Part shown: one piece after another, positions 1 to 14,400 of the stretch
Numbering within the stretch: the stretch's first letter is position 1
Layout of the letters: the number at the start of each line of letters is the position of its first letter
Assembly (NCBI RefSeq): GCF_027596085.1
Contig: NC_072452.1
Coordinates: 9,953,077-10,017,076 of the forward strand
Source: Anoplopoma fimbria
Lineage: Eukaryota > Chordata > Actinopteri > Perciformes > Anoplopomatidae
DNA length: 64,000 nt
Direction of reading: 5' to 3'
Position numbers and translations under genes: made by a program
Notes under the pieces: generated by a model
The model's database searches: none
The model's input: only the letters and a program-made list of their open reading frames with translations
What the model was told of the DNA's origin: nothing

Positions 1-3000
1 TGTAGCAGAAAGCATCACTGCGTGAGCTTTGAGAGTGAACTAAAACAGGCAAGAAGCTGGACAGAAAACCCAAAACGTGCTGAGTGAGGCTGAAAGACTT
101 TAGAGAGTTGAGGGAAGATTCTGAGATAATTATATGTGAATTCATCATCACGAGCGACCCTTTCACATCTGAAGTATTGAATATAGCCACCTTAAATATG
201 AATAATCATATGAGCCAAAGTTAAGTATTCAGCTAACTCTGACGCTAGAAAATAGTAAAAAAGGTTAATTCAAAAAAAGCGAACAAATTCTATACAAAGG
301 AAGTCTTGCTGGCTCTATTGTGTTTAAATTTAGAAAGTGACAGTGGAAAGTATGTCAGCGAAAAGCATTCATAAGATATGAATAAGAATACTTTGAGCCA
401 TACTCAGATTTGTCATGCTGTGCTGCCAGCTCCATCATCGGAGGAATGCTTACATTTGGGTTTTTAGGCATCAAATTGCTCAGTAACCCGGAGCAGGTAC
501 AGTGATGGAGAGATAGATTAGACTATCTTCTTACAGACATTTGTATACTTCGGATGTGCTACGGTATGAAGCTGAGTCCAATAAAGAGGTGAAATATGAG
601 TGAGATACATGTTTATATGAGCCTTTATATGTGCCAGGATGATTGTTCACGGCCTCCCTGTTCCCTGGATGTTTTCTATGTTGCTCGTTTCTGTGGCTCA
701 TGCGAGGCCGCCATCTCCGGGACCACAACCTGTGCCAGCTTCAATAAACAGTCACTACCCATATCAAAACCTCTAAACTAGACCAACAGCATGATCAAGA
801 GGCACACCTGGGGTGAACCCAGAGGTAATCGACCCATCATCCTCTCTCTCTGTGCTGCTCCGGTTGTTTATTTCTCTCTGTCTTTTGTGTTTTACTTGCT
901 TTTTTTTCCTGGAATGGGAGGAATAATTTTGCAGTGTCACCTCCTTGATTTTACTCAACGATATCATGCCATGATAATCTAACCCTCTCATATGCCAGGG
1001 TTTTCCATTTCCTATCCAGGACCCGGTGACCTCAGTCCATTTCATATACTGCCAACCGTGCACTTTGTCACAAATCTTTTTTTTTTTCTGTCTACCTCGA
1101 TTCTTACTCTCATTCTCAACTTCCCAGCAAAGTCATTGTTGGGAAGAAAAATATCCGTTTGCTCGGGTCAGTGTTCGTATTTATTTCCCCTCATGGGGTG
1201 AGTTCACCTGTACTCTACATGATGAATGACCCGAGCACTCACACTGGGAAATGTCTGTAGTTAAACACAACGATCCACTCCAAACTGCTAAATTGACAGG
1301 CTAAAAAATTGAGAATGGAAGGTGTGAAAAGGCCAACCACTGAAAGTAATTGCTGTTGTGTTCACTAGAGAGAATAAAAACAACTTACAAAGGAGCGGTT
1401 TGCAGCACACCCTGAGAACAACATATCAAATTGCCCAGGCAGATGTGGCACAGCTTCAAACAGCCAGAATGAACTCATGAATTCATTTAAAGCGTGAATT
1501 TTCAGGTATTTTGAGTCTCACACTCTCAACACAAAGACCAGTATCAAGGCTGCCGCACCAGGCACCTTCACACTTTAGTGACTTTAAAAGGCAGCAAGAG
1601 ACAACTATTTGAAAAATGTGTACTTCGATACCCAGACATCGTGTTACGGAATGTAAACTACACACAGCACTCTCAGGTTTACAAGCCCGGCTCACCTGTG
1701 ATGGTTCATAGCTACTGTACCAGAGGGACAATGGAGGGGATAGATCCAACACGGGTAAGTCCAGCTTTTCCTGCTCAAATATCTTGTGCAGGGGCTGTGT
1801 TCACCTCCAAGTTTTTTTTGTTACTTGCTTTGGGTGGGAAAGAAATCCTGTGAGTGCTTGAGTCTTAAATTACATTAACAGGTTCTCACAGAGCGAAATC
1901 CCTCTGTGCAGGGCTTATGTTATACAAAGTTTTCCATATTATGTTTATATTTGGCAACATTATCAACCACATCCACATAAAATACATTTATCATTTAGTT
2001 TTTAACAATTGAGGTCTTATTATTTAAGTGTTAAATATTTCATCAGTTATAATTGTGGGTGCATGCTAGTTACAACATTTGCTAATCAGCACTAAAGACA
2101 AACTGCAGTTGAGGCTGAATTTAATGTAATCTGTTGTGCAGGCATTTGGTCATAAACCACCCAAAAGAAAGTCAGGAAGTTATTAAAACTCATCCTGAAG
2201 GTAATCTCTATAAACAGATTCTACATTCATACTGAAATCTGACGTAAACGGGAAAACAATTTGGCTTTTGAAGCGTTCTTGTTTCTGTTTGTAGTCTTAG
2301 AAGTTATGACTAATCACATGCGAGAAGTCTTTGGTTGAATGCAGGTGGAGAGCAAAAGAGGTAGAAAACACATTGGCTAAAATGCAATCTGGGAACCCAC
2401 CAACTATCGTCTGATGATGCTTTAGCTTTTTATTGGTTTAAAATTAGCTTGTAAACTTGCTACTCTTGAAACAATCCGAGGAAGTCTTAGCAAGGATACC
2501 CGCTGGCTACACCAGAACCCCAGAAATATAGGCCTTTTTACCGCAAGGAATACCATCAGCAGACAAAGAGCAGATGGGATCCAAGATTGTCCTGAGGGTG
2601 TAATCAATGTCTTAGTGTGTGTTGAGTTTCATGGCAGTCCAGCCCGTAGTTGTCGAGACATTTAACTCAAAACCATAAATGTCAACCTGCTGGTTGTGCG
2701 AGAAGGAAAGTCAGGGGATCACCGACATCAGTAGTATTTATCTTCTGGGAACAATGAACACATGTACAGAAATTTGAGGCAATCCATAGAATAGTTGTTG
2801 ATATATTGTAGTCTGGCCCAAAGTGATGGACGGACCACACCGCACCACTAGCGTGGCTAAAATTAGAATATTCTTTTAGTGGAAAATCCCCAGTTACCTC
2901 AGAAGCACCGGGTTACAATTAAAAACCACCGGCCGCTCAACTGGTCTCTCCTCATGTTGTTTGTATGCAAGAAACTCATAATTGCAGAGTCTGGGAAGAA

Positions 3001-3475
3001 ATGTGGTGGACAAGAATGGAGCCTGGGGTTCAACAAAAGCCAGCAAACACATTATTTACGGTCGGTGATAAATTCTGTGAAGAAGCAAGGTGCATGCTAT
3101 CAGTATGACAACATGGCATTGTGGGCCCGCATGAGGTTTAAGGCCCAGAAATAAAACTGTTGGTGAGCAAGACATGGGTAATTAACCTTTTTTAACAGGT
3201 TTTCATCATTGTGAACTCATTCCATTAATCAAAAAAACACAGACAAGAGCATCTCCAAGAAAGAGGCAAGTTCAAGGCCTGGATATTATATTGCCTACTG
3301 TCATGACGTGTGTTGTCTTTAAAATGCAAAGAGGTCCTTAAATAACCTTTGACTTTAGTATTATAAGGTTCTCTCTGGTACTTTGTTTGAATGATGAAAT
3401 ACATTTCAGCCTTGTTGTGACAGTGGACAGAATGATGCTGTTTTCCTCTCCAGCCCACATGTTGGTTAGGCCATA
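1..3475. other. gene-free region at window start
   Basis: Apart from the repeat fragment at 2061-2160, no exon, RNA gene or structured repeat was recognised. Confidence 0.65.
2061..2160 (+). repeat. dispersed teleost repeat fragment
   Basis: GCATGCTAGTTACAACATTTGC, CTAATCAGCACTAAAGACAA and GGCATTTGGTCATAAACCAC belong to the same family as 42361-42560. Confidence 0.5.
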
Positions 3476-4241
3476 CCAACCCGTTCTCACTCCCAACGCA
3501 TCAAATAACACACCTTGATCAGTGCTTTTTGCTGTCGCATCAACATCTAGCAATACAGGCAGAGCCACGGATGTAAAATGCAAAATAGTCCACACAGGTC
3601 AGGTGAAAGGGTCAACCAAACAAGGACTTTCATTCTGAAGACAGCTGTTAATGTCCAGTGCGAAACTACAAGTTGACATTTTGTCATGTCACTCGCTAGT
3701 CACGTGAGCCGTTAATCAGTCAAGTTAACACCAACCCACTCTTTTTCTAAATCTTACTAAGTGGTTTTGTTGTGCAAATCTAAACTTCCTATGAATTCAT
3801 ACGTTTATTTTAAAAAGACACTATGCATTTAACAAGCGTATATTTACACGCCATTTCATGACAATAGTATCCCACTATAATTACAAATAACAATGTGTGA
3901 GATATGGGTTATGTAAACAGCATATTTGGTTTGTATATATTCTTAATTTAGCCCTATTCCGATAAATCCATGTGGGATATGCTGATATTAATCAGGTTTT
4001 AGGGGCATCCTTTGTACATTCTGAATATGCAGTTTGACACAAACAGCCACACACCCTCTTACCTATTTACGTTCAGCTCAGTGTGTTTTTCACATGGTTG
4101 TGCATTGGTTTTACACAAACAACTAGTTAAAGCTTTGTAGAGATACATGAAGATAGAGGGTTACGTAGAGCATTGTAGTTTGAAGCTTAGTACCACTGAC
4201 CAAGCGGCGTTATTTGACGCATTGGGGTGAGAATGTGTTGG
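3476..4241. mobile_element. non-autonomous DNA transposon with terminal inverted repeats
   Basis: The left end CCAACCCGTTCTCACTCCCA ACGCATCAAATAA is matched at the right end by the reverse complement of TTATTTGACGCATTGGGG TGAGAATGTGTTGG (4208-4241). Weaker inverted similarity continues inward (CTTGATCAGTGC against CTTGGTCAGTGG). The element is about 766 bp with no coding frame. From memory its ends resemble a repeat common in percomorph fish. A target-site duplication was not clear. Confidence 0.75.
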
Positions 4242-5616
<1,375 letters not shown>

Positions 5617-6354
5617 TTCAGCTTTCCGGGAAGCTTTGCCCTGTGGTGCTAACAAGTTTCCTTTAGCTCTCGTCTATTGTGTCTATTGTGTCTTATCAGG
5701 GTGCACGATCTAAATGCCGTCTCCTCTGAAAGGCCTTTTGTGGGAACATACCGCATTCAATTTAGCTTGGCTTTCAGCCGCGAGACAAGACATTTACTGT
5801 ACATATGGAAAGAGTGTGCCGCCCACAACCTGTGAGCAACCTGTGTTAGCTTTGGTCTGTCACAAGCAGAGCCGCCGACCCTGAAAACCTTTACCTTATG
5901 TCATCAGCTGTCACATGGCCTGATAATTTTCCCTTCTGGCATCCAGCGTTCACATTACCCACACCTGGTTGCCATGTTGGTTGCTTTTTCTTTTTGATGA
6001 AAATCACTTGCCAAGAAGGAATGCCTTTCAATAGCCTCTCCGTAGAATAGCTTAGGGCTTTATTAGGGACCATACGCCGGTCTGACAACACACTCCTGAT
6101 GTTGTGTTAAATCCCATATGCAGCTGTGTATTACTCAGAGCGTCTTGAGGTATGTGTGTGTGTGTGTTGTGTTGGGTAAACGGCCCTCTTCAGCTTTATT
6201 ACCTGGCCATGAATCATGAGCCTTCATTACAGCCTGCTCATTGTGCTCTGAAGGTTAAGCAAACCAATTAGAGTTCCCCACACGCCGTTGGGGTTCTCGG
6301 CAACAACCGCATCCCCACGTCTTGCATTCTAAACAGGCAAGAGGAGGGCCGGCA

Positions 6355-6535
6355 TTAAAGAGAAAGAAAGGGAAGTGGGAGCTAGCAAAAGAGGATGTCT
6401 ATTGGAGGCTGGGAAGCGTTCACGACAGGCAGTATACAAAAGAGGAGAAAGAAAGTATAGCTGAAGAAGAAGAAAAGAGAGAAGGAAACCGACTATGAGA
6501 GAGAAAAAGAGGGAAAGAGAAAGAAAGAAGCCCTA
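6355..6535. repeat. purine-rich tract
   Basis: The plus strand is strongly A/G-biased with AGAAAGAAAGGG, AAGAAGAAGAAAAGAGAG and GAAAAAGAGGGAAAGAGAAA segments. It is low-complexity DNA. Confidence 0.75.
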
Positions 6536-9146
6536 TTAAAAGAAATGACACCGTCATGGTTCACTGAGCGCCTGCACTGGGCGGCAGCACCCCTGTGCTT
6601 AATGCTCTCTGGCTGTCAGCGCCACAGTCAGCAGCACTGCCTGGCTGCTCCCAGGGGGGGTTGGGGGGAGCTGTGTTGGTCTATGCTCTCGATTAACTCT
6701 CCAGCTTATTAGAATAGATACCGGGAAAGGACTCAGCCAACCAAAGAGCAGATCGGATAGAGTGCAGACGTGGCACACTGTAATCATAATGTGAAGTGTA
6801 ATTTTGAGAGTTCCTCGGCCAGTCAGATCTACGGTTTAGATAGCGGCCCCATCAGATCTTTCATTCTGCCACTCCTTGTGCATATTGGTTTTGACTCATA
6901 CATAGTTTTTTTTTTTTTACTTTTTATTTGTAACCACATTCATTTTTCTTGGATGTCTGACACAGTTTGATTTGTCTGTCAGGAGGATGTGAAAGATATG
7001 TGCATCTGCATCAGGAGGAATTCAGCACCATGTGTTGAGACTATGAAGGCTTTAGTGTCTCTCATATTCTGGTGAGCACCCCAGGGCTTCAGGTACCACT
7101 GAAAGAACTGTCAAAGGAAGTTTTGAGAAACAGCTGAAATTATAGCTTTCATCCACACGCAGAGCGGATGAAGGTGCCTGAAATTGGTTCTTTTCAGAAC
7201 GGTACAAAGAAAGGTCACTGCGTTGGCGAAATGTGACGAGGAGCAGTGTTTAACAGTATGTGGCTGTTGTTTTTTCTTGGAGGATGCAAAATTTACATGA
7301 CCGCTGACCTTCTCCTGAGTTCGGAGGTATTTTAAAAAAGCTGGAACCGAACTCTGCTTTTGTGCAGAAGAGGAGACATTGGGACAGAACAAGAGAGAGA
7401 GAGTGATCTCATCCAGAAGATATAAAGATGTGAGGCTGAGAAAGGCTGACGGTAGCGCACTAAGTTGCCATATTAGCATTTCAGAGGGATAGAAGAGGAA
7501 TGAGCTCGGAAACAAAAAGGCTGGATCAGCACTGACTGACAGAACCAAGGACAAATGTTCAGTGTAAAAAAAAATCTTCCTACTTCTCCTCTTCCTCCTG
7601 CTTTCCCCTCCAGCTGTGCTCAGCCAGAACATCAGCTAAAGATGAATGACTGCCAGGCTTTCATTGTGCCTGATCCCTTTTAGCTGGAATCACTGCTGGG
7701 CTAAAGACTTCATATTTGCACACATTCATCAACATTAGTGGCCATACTGCGTTGTTTTTTTTTTGCATTCTTCATGGTCATGAATAATTATTAGTATTAT
7801 TATTCACAATATTATCACACTGAAAAGGGGTGATTCTGCATAATTGAAGTATGTTTAGCTGTGAGTACTTCTGTACTTAGTTAAATTTAATTGTAAGTAT
7901 TTTTACATTCTGGTATGACTACTTTTACTTAAATAAAATGCCTAAATTATTTTTCCCTGTTGAAAATCTCACTTTGGATGAGATTCTCAACCAGAATTAA
8001 TCTTTGCACACCAGAGAGAATTACCAGAGAAAGCCGTTCATGTTTTAAACACTAAATTTTGATTTTTGGTCTTTTACTTACTTATGTAAAAACAATTCAG
8101 AAAAGGCAATCTAATTTAACACAGCCTTATTTAACTGTGACACTTTAGTAAATGAAAAGACATTAACAGAATGCAGACATAATTATTTTCACAACTTGTT
8201 TTCTCAGTCATGCCGCTGCCTCATACAAGCTCTCTCTCTCGCTCCTTCCCTCCCTCTCAGAAATGAGCATTGCGAATAGTGAAGTTGAGGAAACTGGCAG
8301 GCCACTGCGGTGCAGCACGTCCTTAGATGTGCCATGTTCTAGCAACTTTAACTCCTGCTTCTAATCAGTCCTAAATTTTAGTTGCCGTTCCGCCTTTTGT
8401 GTTTGTGGTTCTTCTGTAAGGACTTGAGTAGGTTTAGTAAACAAATAGTTCAGTAGCTGGTTTGTGTTTTCGTAGAATGTTTAACTAAAAGCCGCAAATG
8501 TATTTGGATGTTTGTGAAATGTTATGTTGCTTGGCAAAGGTTCGTGGGATTTGGATTTCGTTTTTTTATTTTACCAATATTTAGACGGCTTATCTCACTG
8601 AGAAACGCAGTCTAATTCTTATACAGGGGATATTTGATGGCCTGAGTCACGTTTTGTGGTAAAGCGCCATGATTATTGGTTTATGTCGAACGCTGGAAAG
8701 AATGTCCATGTTTGTTTGCACAGCTATTTACTGAAGGTGTTTACATCTCTGTATGGTTTATACTTGATGCGCACGCTTGCAAATGTATCACTGGCTGGAA
8801 CAAACTGTTCCGTTCCCCTGGTGTGTGTAATGTGGCTCCAGGAGCTGCGGTAGCGGTTTAATGAGTCCAGTCGTCCCCTCCTTCTGTCAGATTTCCTTGA
8901 AGAGGAGCGATCAGAGGGGTCCCGGCTGCTGCCCTGTCATCTTGACCTGCTTTAAAACGCCACCGTCATCAGAGGGAAAGAGCCTTGAAATGCCTGTTAG
9001 TGCTGAGCTCCGGCTTCCCATTCACAACCCTCTGAATGCCCCACTCACCGCAACCTGATAACAGCTCCAGGTGTCTGGATGCCGTCCAAATAGCTGCCTA
9101 TAGTTTTCACCCACTAAGAATGTCTCAGTCCAAGTTTTCACTGTCT

Positions 9147-9163
9147 CCCCCCCCCCCCCCCCC
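9147..9163. repeat. C17 homopolymer
   Basis: Seventeen consecutive C residues, a likely site of length error in sequencing. Confidence 0.95.
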
Positions 9164-11372
9164 ACCCCTCCTCTCCTCTTTCATTCTCACTCCTACGCCT
9201 TCTTTGACACATCCACTCAGTTTCCCTACTCCCGCTCCCCCTCTCTGGGAAATCTTTGTTAAAACCTTCTTCAAAGTACGATTCTGCATTGATTAACATG
9301 GCTACCGAGTGCCTTGACACTTCAGCTTGTATAGTTTACAGTTCAGTGCCTTTCAGTAGCACTTAAACTGTATGCTGAGATGGGAGTCATATAAACTGCA
9401 GTCAGCAAGTTTATTATGGCTCATATTGCTTAGGTAGCTGCTGTTTCCATATGATTTTTTGTAATGTGCCATCTCTTGGGATAGTTTGTATTAGGCAAGG
9501 TAAACCCATTAAAGTTTGCCGTCTTATGGCTTTTGTACATTATTCATGTGCTACAGTGTGGGTCATTCTAGGAAAATTACTTTGGGGCATCCCTATTCTC
9601 ATATCGAACCAGCAGAATGTGTATATTTCTCTTATTTTGTTCTGTACTGAGCACAGCCAAATTTTGTTGCCATCGAGAGATTTTGGATTAGATAACCTGT
9701 CCTTAAGGCAATGGATCTTGAGGCAGAAGTAATCCTTACAACTATTTCTATTCCCATAGCGGTTGTGTAAGTGGTCAAACACTAAATCCTACCACATCCT
9801 GCTGGAAAAGAGCAGTCACCAAAGTTCACTCGCTGAATTAAAAACTTGCTCCCTTCTTTCCATCACCCCAATGCAAATGCCCAAAAGTTCTCCCTCCATT
9901 GAAATTATGTGACTGGAATGAGAGAGTGCTAGTTTGACCCAGTTTCTCTATTATCACAAAATGTTGAACATGCAAAAATGGGAAGATGAGCCTTAAAATG
10001 AGAAGACCCAGTAAGTCCTGGAGGCATGTGGCTGGAATGAAATCCACCCAACCCAGGCAATCTGTTTGCCACAGAAGTAGACATTCAAATATTTTTGATG
10101 TATTCATGTTCCATTCGTCCACTGAGCACCTGCCTTCATCCAATCCTTGCCTTCACTTGCTTCTTGGCTTCCTGTGTAGATGGCTCCTGTCCCACAGGCC
10201 CTCTGGCACTCCAGGTAATGGAATCATGAGGCAAGTATCAGTTAGACAGAGAGGAAGTGAGCGTCTCTTCTCAGTGTGACTAAAGAGTCTGACGAGACGT
10301 GTCCTCGGCTTCCTGTCTAATCATAACCCCCACAGTGTCATCATCCCTGACCAGGAGAGCACCTCCAGCTGGTGAATAAGCTGATAAGGTAATGTCATTG
10401 CCTATCTGATGGTGTTCTCACAGAAATATCACATTTTACAAATTTAAAACAGCTGCCGGCATTTTTCATTTTGGACTATCAGTTCTCACTGCCTGCAGTA
10501 CAATTAGGAAGTGATTTAATAGTGCAATTAAAACGCTGTCAAGGGTTTTCAGTTGTGTTTGCATTTGAATGCTATTATTGGCAGGCTGAAAGGCAGTCAG
10601 TGCTAACTTTGGATGAGATTCTGCTGTCCCACAGCTGGGCAACACTGGCGTCAAATCAAAATGTTGGAGAATTGACCATCCACTAAAACCCACTCCCATG
10701 AGCAGTGATTGTCATGCCAGTTATAGTTAAGCAACCATGTGTAGGCAGGGCAGGTCCGTCAGTCTTTGGATTTCTCCACATGTAGACGCAGTGTGCATGC
10801 AACTTGTAGCAAGAGCGATACTCTGCATCTACAGAACTCAGGGGAAGTCAGCAAGAAACATTGGAAAGCTAGTCAGAGACAATGTTTTCAACAAACTCAT
10901 GGAGCTAACTTTAGCTTAATTAGCTAGCTAGCCACAGCTAATAATGTCTGATGGCAGCAGTTTTATGTCAGCTGGCAAAAATCAATGGGAAGGCTGTTTT
11001 TGTCTACCTCCGTCCGAAATCAAGTAGCCATTGTTTCAAAAATTACTGAGAATTTTGAGTGGTAAATCTGCCGCCATTATAACTGTTAACTGCCTGTTGT
11101 GTTTTCTGAGAACTGAAAGCTTGACAAGCATAGCAACAGTAACTAAGGGGGATGGGGCTAACGAACAGCAAACTAACGAAACATTATGTGCCAAACAAGT
11201 TTTCAAAGTGACCAACAGATGATGAGTTCTACCCGAGAAGTTAGATTTACAATACTTTACTTTGGTGATTAGCTAAAAATCCACTATTATGCTGAGGTAA
11301 TGAATGGAGCTTAAGTTGTCAGAAAGAGATGGAAAGTCAATGCAGGCTGCAAAAGAATCTAAAAATAACAAA

Positions 11373-11475
<103 letters not shown>

Positions 11476-14400
11476 ATGATACCAGCTGTAGGTTTTAGCG
11501 TGTATTTTTGCTTCTGTTTATTCCCTCATCCCTCTCACTTATCGAACGCCTTTCACTGCAGATGGTGCAACAAACAAACTGCAACCATTTGAGTCATGTT
11601 TCATAAAGGCAAGCCAATTATTGAAAACATATTCTTTCACCGATTTGCTGTGAATGACTTAAATTAAAGCGGTTTGGAGCCCTAATTCACTTTGCATCAA
11701 AGAAAATTTCAGTCTCAGGGTCCAATTTACAACTGGGACTGCCGATGGAAGCTTAAGGCTTCCTTGCCGCAGTAGGAGGGTAGTATCATGATTAATTTAG
11801 GCTTGTTTTGTCAGCGCAGGAAGCCACAAAAAAGCTCATTACAATCAACTGGGTTTTGTCACAGTCCGGGCTCCCTCTAATCTCCCATAGAGACGCAGAG
11901 CGATGCAGCCTCGCTGAATATGCATTGATGATGATTGCATGATTTATGCATGAGCGTCATGGCACCTTAAGACCGTACCACCCAATAGCAGTCCTCAAAA
12001 TTCTGAAATCAGAGCTTTTGTCTCCGTTCTCAAAATGTTTGTTTTAGGCACTCCACTGCTTCTCTCACTGGGCCATTCTCGAATGTGTCGGAACTCAACT
12101 GAATAAGTGTTTAACATGGAAGTATAAGATAAGAGTGGCTTGTTTGTTTGAATATTTACCAAACGCTTGTACAAAGCCATTAGGAACCATGTTGTAAAGC
12201 ACGTTGAGTCCACATTCAGTATTCAGTTTGTTGCATGCCTCTGTTTGACTTTGGGCTTTCACTGACATTACCTGCAATTAGGCTGTCGTAATTGCCTGAC
12301 TTGCCAGCAATAGACTGGAATTAGGGCGGTGATTGATGGTTATATGAGAGTAACAGGAGTGATGTGTGCACTGACCTTCCAGTGAGCTCATCTCACAAGG
12401 GTGTTGACCCTTCGATAAACACAGACAAGGCCTCCCAGACGGCCTCAGTGTGTGTGGCTGTTGCAACATGCCCTCGAGTTTTCCTGTTGGCGCTGATAGA
12501 TGATGATGAACTTGTCTGTTTACTCCTCCTACCAAGTTTTCTCCACAGTTGCTGTCTTATACTAACAACCACATGACTCTGTTTGCAGTTGTGGATGTTC
12601 ATATATTTAAGCACAGTGTTAGCTGCAGAATTTCACTTAACTATTAAAAGTAAAGTACTCATTATGCAGCACAGAGGAGAATTAGATTGTTAATGATGCA
12701 GAATTAGATTATTCTAGCTCATCAAGGAGGAGTTATATTTTAAGTTTATGCATTTTCATAGTTCATTAAATAACAATGCAGCATATTTTTAACTGATTGT
12801 TGTGTACATATATGTTTTGATAGTACAAAACACATAATTAATAATTAGTACCTCAAAATTGTTCACAAGCATAAGGTCAGGTCTGAATGTCTTTGTTGTC
12901 TCAAGCCAAGTCCATATTTTATAGACAGTATGTCTTACAACAGTCAAGGACTCAGTTTGTGACTTCAAGCTGCACATATCAATAATTTCATATTAACCAC
13001 GGCTCAAACAGTACATGTTTTGTGAAACGGTTAATTGTAGTGCTGAACCTACAGAGCCAACAAAAAGTTTTAAAGTTCCCCTCACCTCTATAGAGATATT
13101 AAAAGGTTTTGGACCAATGCTTTGTTTTGGTCTCTTACAAAATTAATAAAATGCATTCTCAATTACGGTTCCAGGGAAATGGATTTTCTCCCAGATCACA
13201 GTGGCAGTTTTAAACAGTTTGAAACAGGTGGTTAAGGTTTTAAATTAAACGAATCCATAAAAAATACAAATACAAAATCTCTTGGTTAGGTTTAGTTAAA
13301 AGATCATGGTTTGGCTTAAAATGACACAAAGATTGCAATAACTTGGTTAGGTTACCACAAGTAATTGGTTCACACGGGACACACACAGCCGTCACAGGGT
13401 GAAGGGCTTGTGTTTTTTGACTCATGCACCACCCTGAAATCCTTTTATAGACAAATTTTAAACTTAACTGTGCTACGGCAAAAAAGCGACAAAGTGACTA
13501 GCTGGTAAACATAGTGGAGCTTGTAGAAGTCGAAACAAGAGATTAAAAAGAGAGTGAATATTGGATTTACATTCAGTTGACCAGACACACGACTCCAAAT
13601 GAATACTGATGCTGCTCTGGCTGTTGGATGTGGAACTGTTTGCTTACATGTTCATCATATCAACTTCAGATGGGGTAAAATGGTGTTTACAGCTTTTTGT
13701 GCTGCCCCAAATTGAGCAATAATAAATCATATTCATAAATGCATATTTAAGTCTGACTTGAGTGTGTAGTCTCAAGTTTCCACCTCAGGTGAAAGTGTGC
13801 GCCTCTTTGTTTCAGTCCATACTCTGGATGAATAAACAAGCAGACTCGGGTGGACAGACTCATAACTCACCGACAGATTACTGACCGTTGACTATAGCGA
13901 TGGACAGCTCAGTCCCAGCTCATGATGGATGATGGAGGGAGGCTTTCCTAACATCTTTGAGGAAACTCTGCCTCTCAGGTGGTGTTCCCTCCAGCTGAAG
14001 AGGAGGCTGCGTCTCCCCGTTAGCGGATTAGCAGCAACACTAAAAAAAGTACAAAACAATCTTGAGCCTTTGATGTCCCTCTTCATAGCGACTCTTTCTC
14101 TCGCCTCTCACCGCAAACCATATTTTTCCTCCCGCCCAACTCTCCCCTCCCACTCTCACTCTGCTCTCCAACTTTCTTCTCTCCCCACTCTCTCATCTCC
14201 CTCTGCTGAGCTCCAGATCTCTTCCATATTCCTTTTGCTCGAGTCCGCAGGCTGAGACAGACTTATTTAACAAGTGCCTGGCAGGCTGGGCGGTGAATGT
14301 GGCAGCTGTGGAAATGAGGTTGATGTGGCCCTCTCTACCACAGGAGAGTGAATCCCAGGGAGGTAGTCTCCAGATGGGCTCGGTTTGAAGCAGTTCACCC

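Noticed and set aside
7111..7632. A 173-codon minus-strand ORF
   Set aside because: Low-complexity Ser/Leu/Phe composition from a biased region, with no motif and no supporting neighbours.
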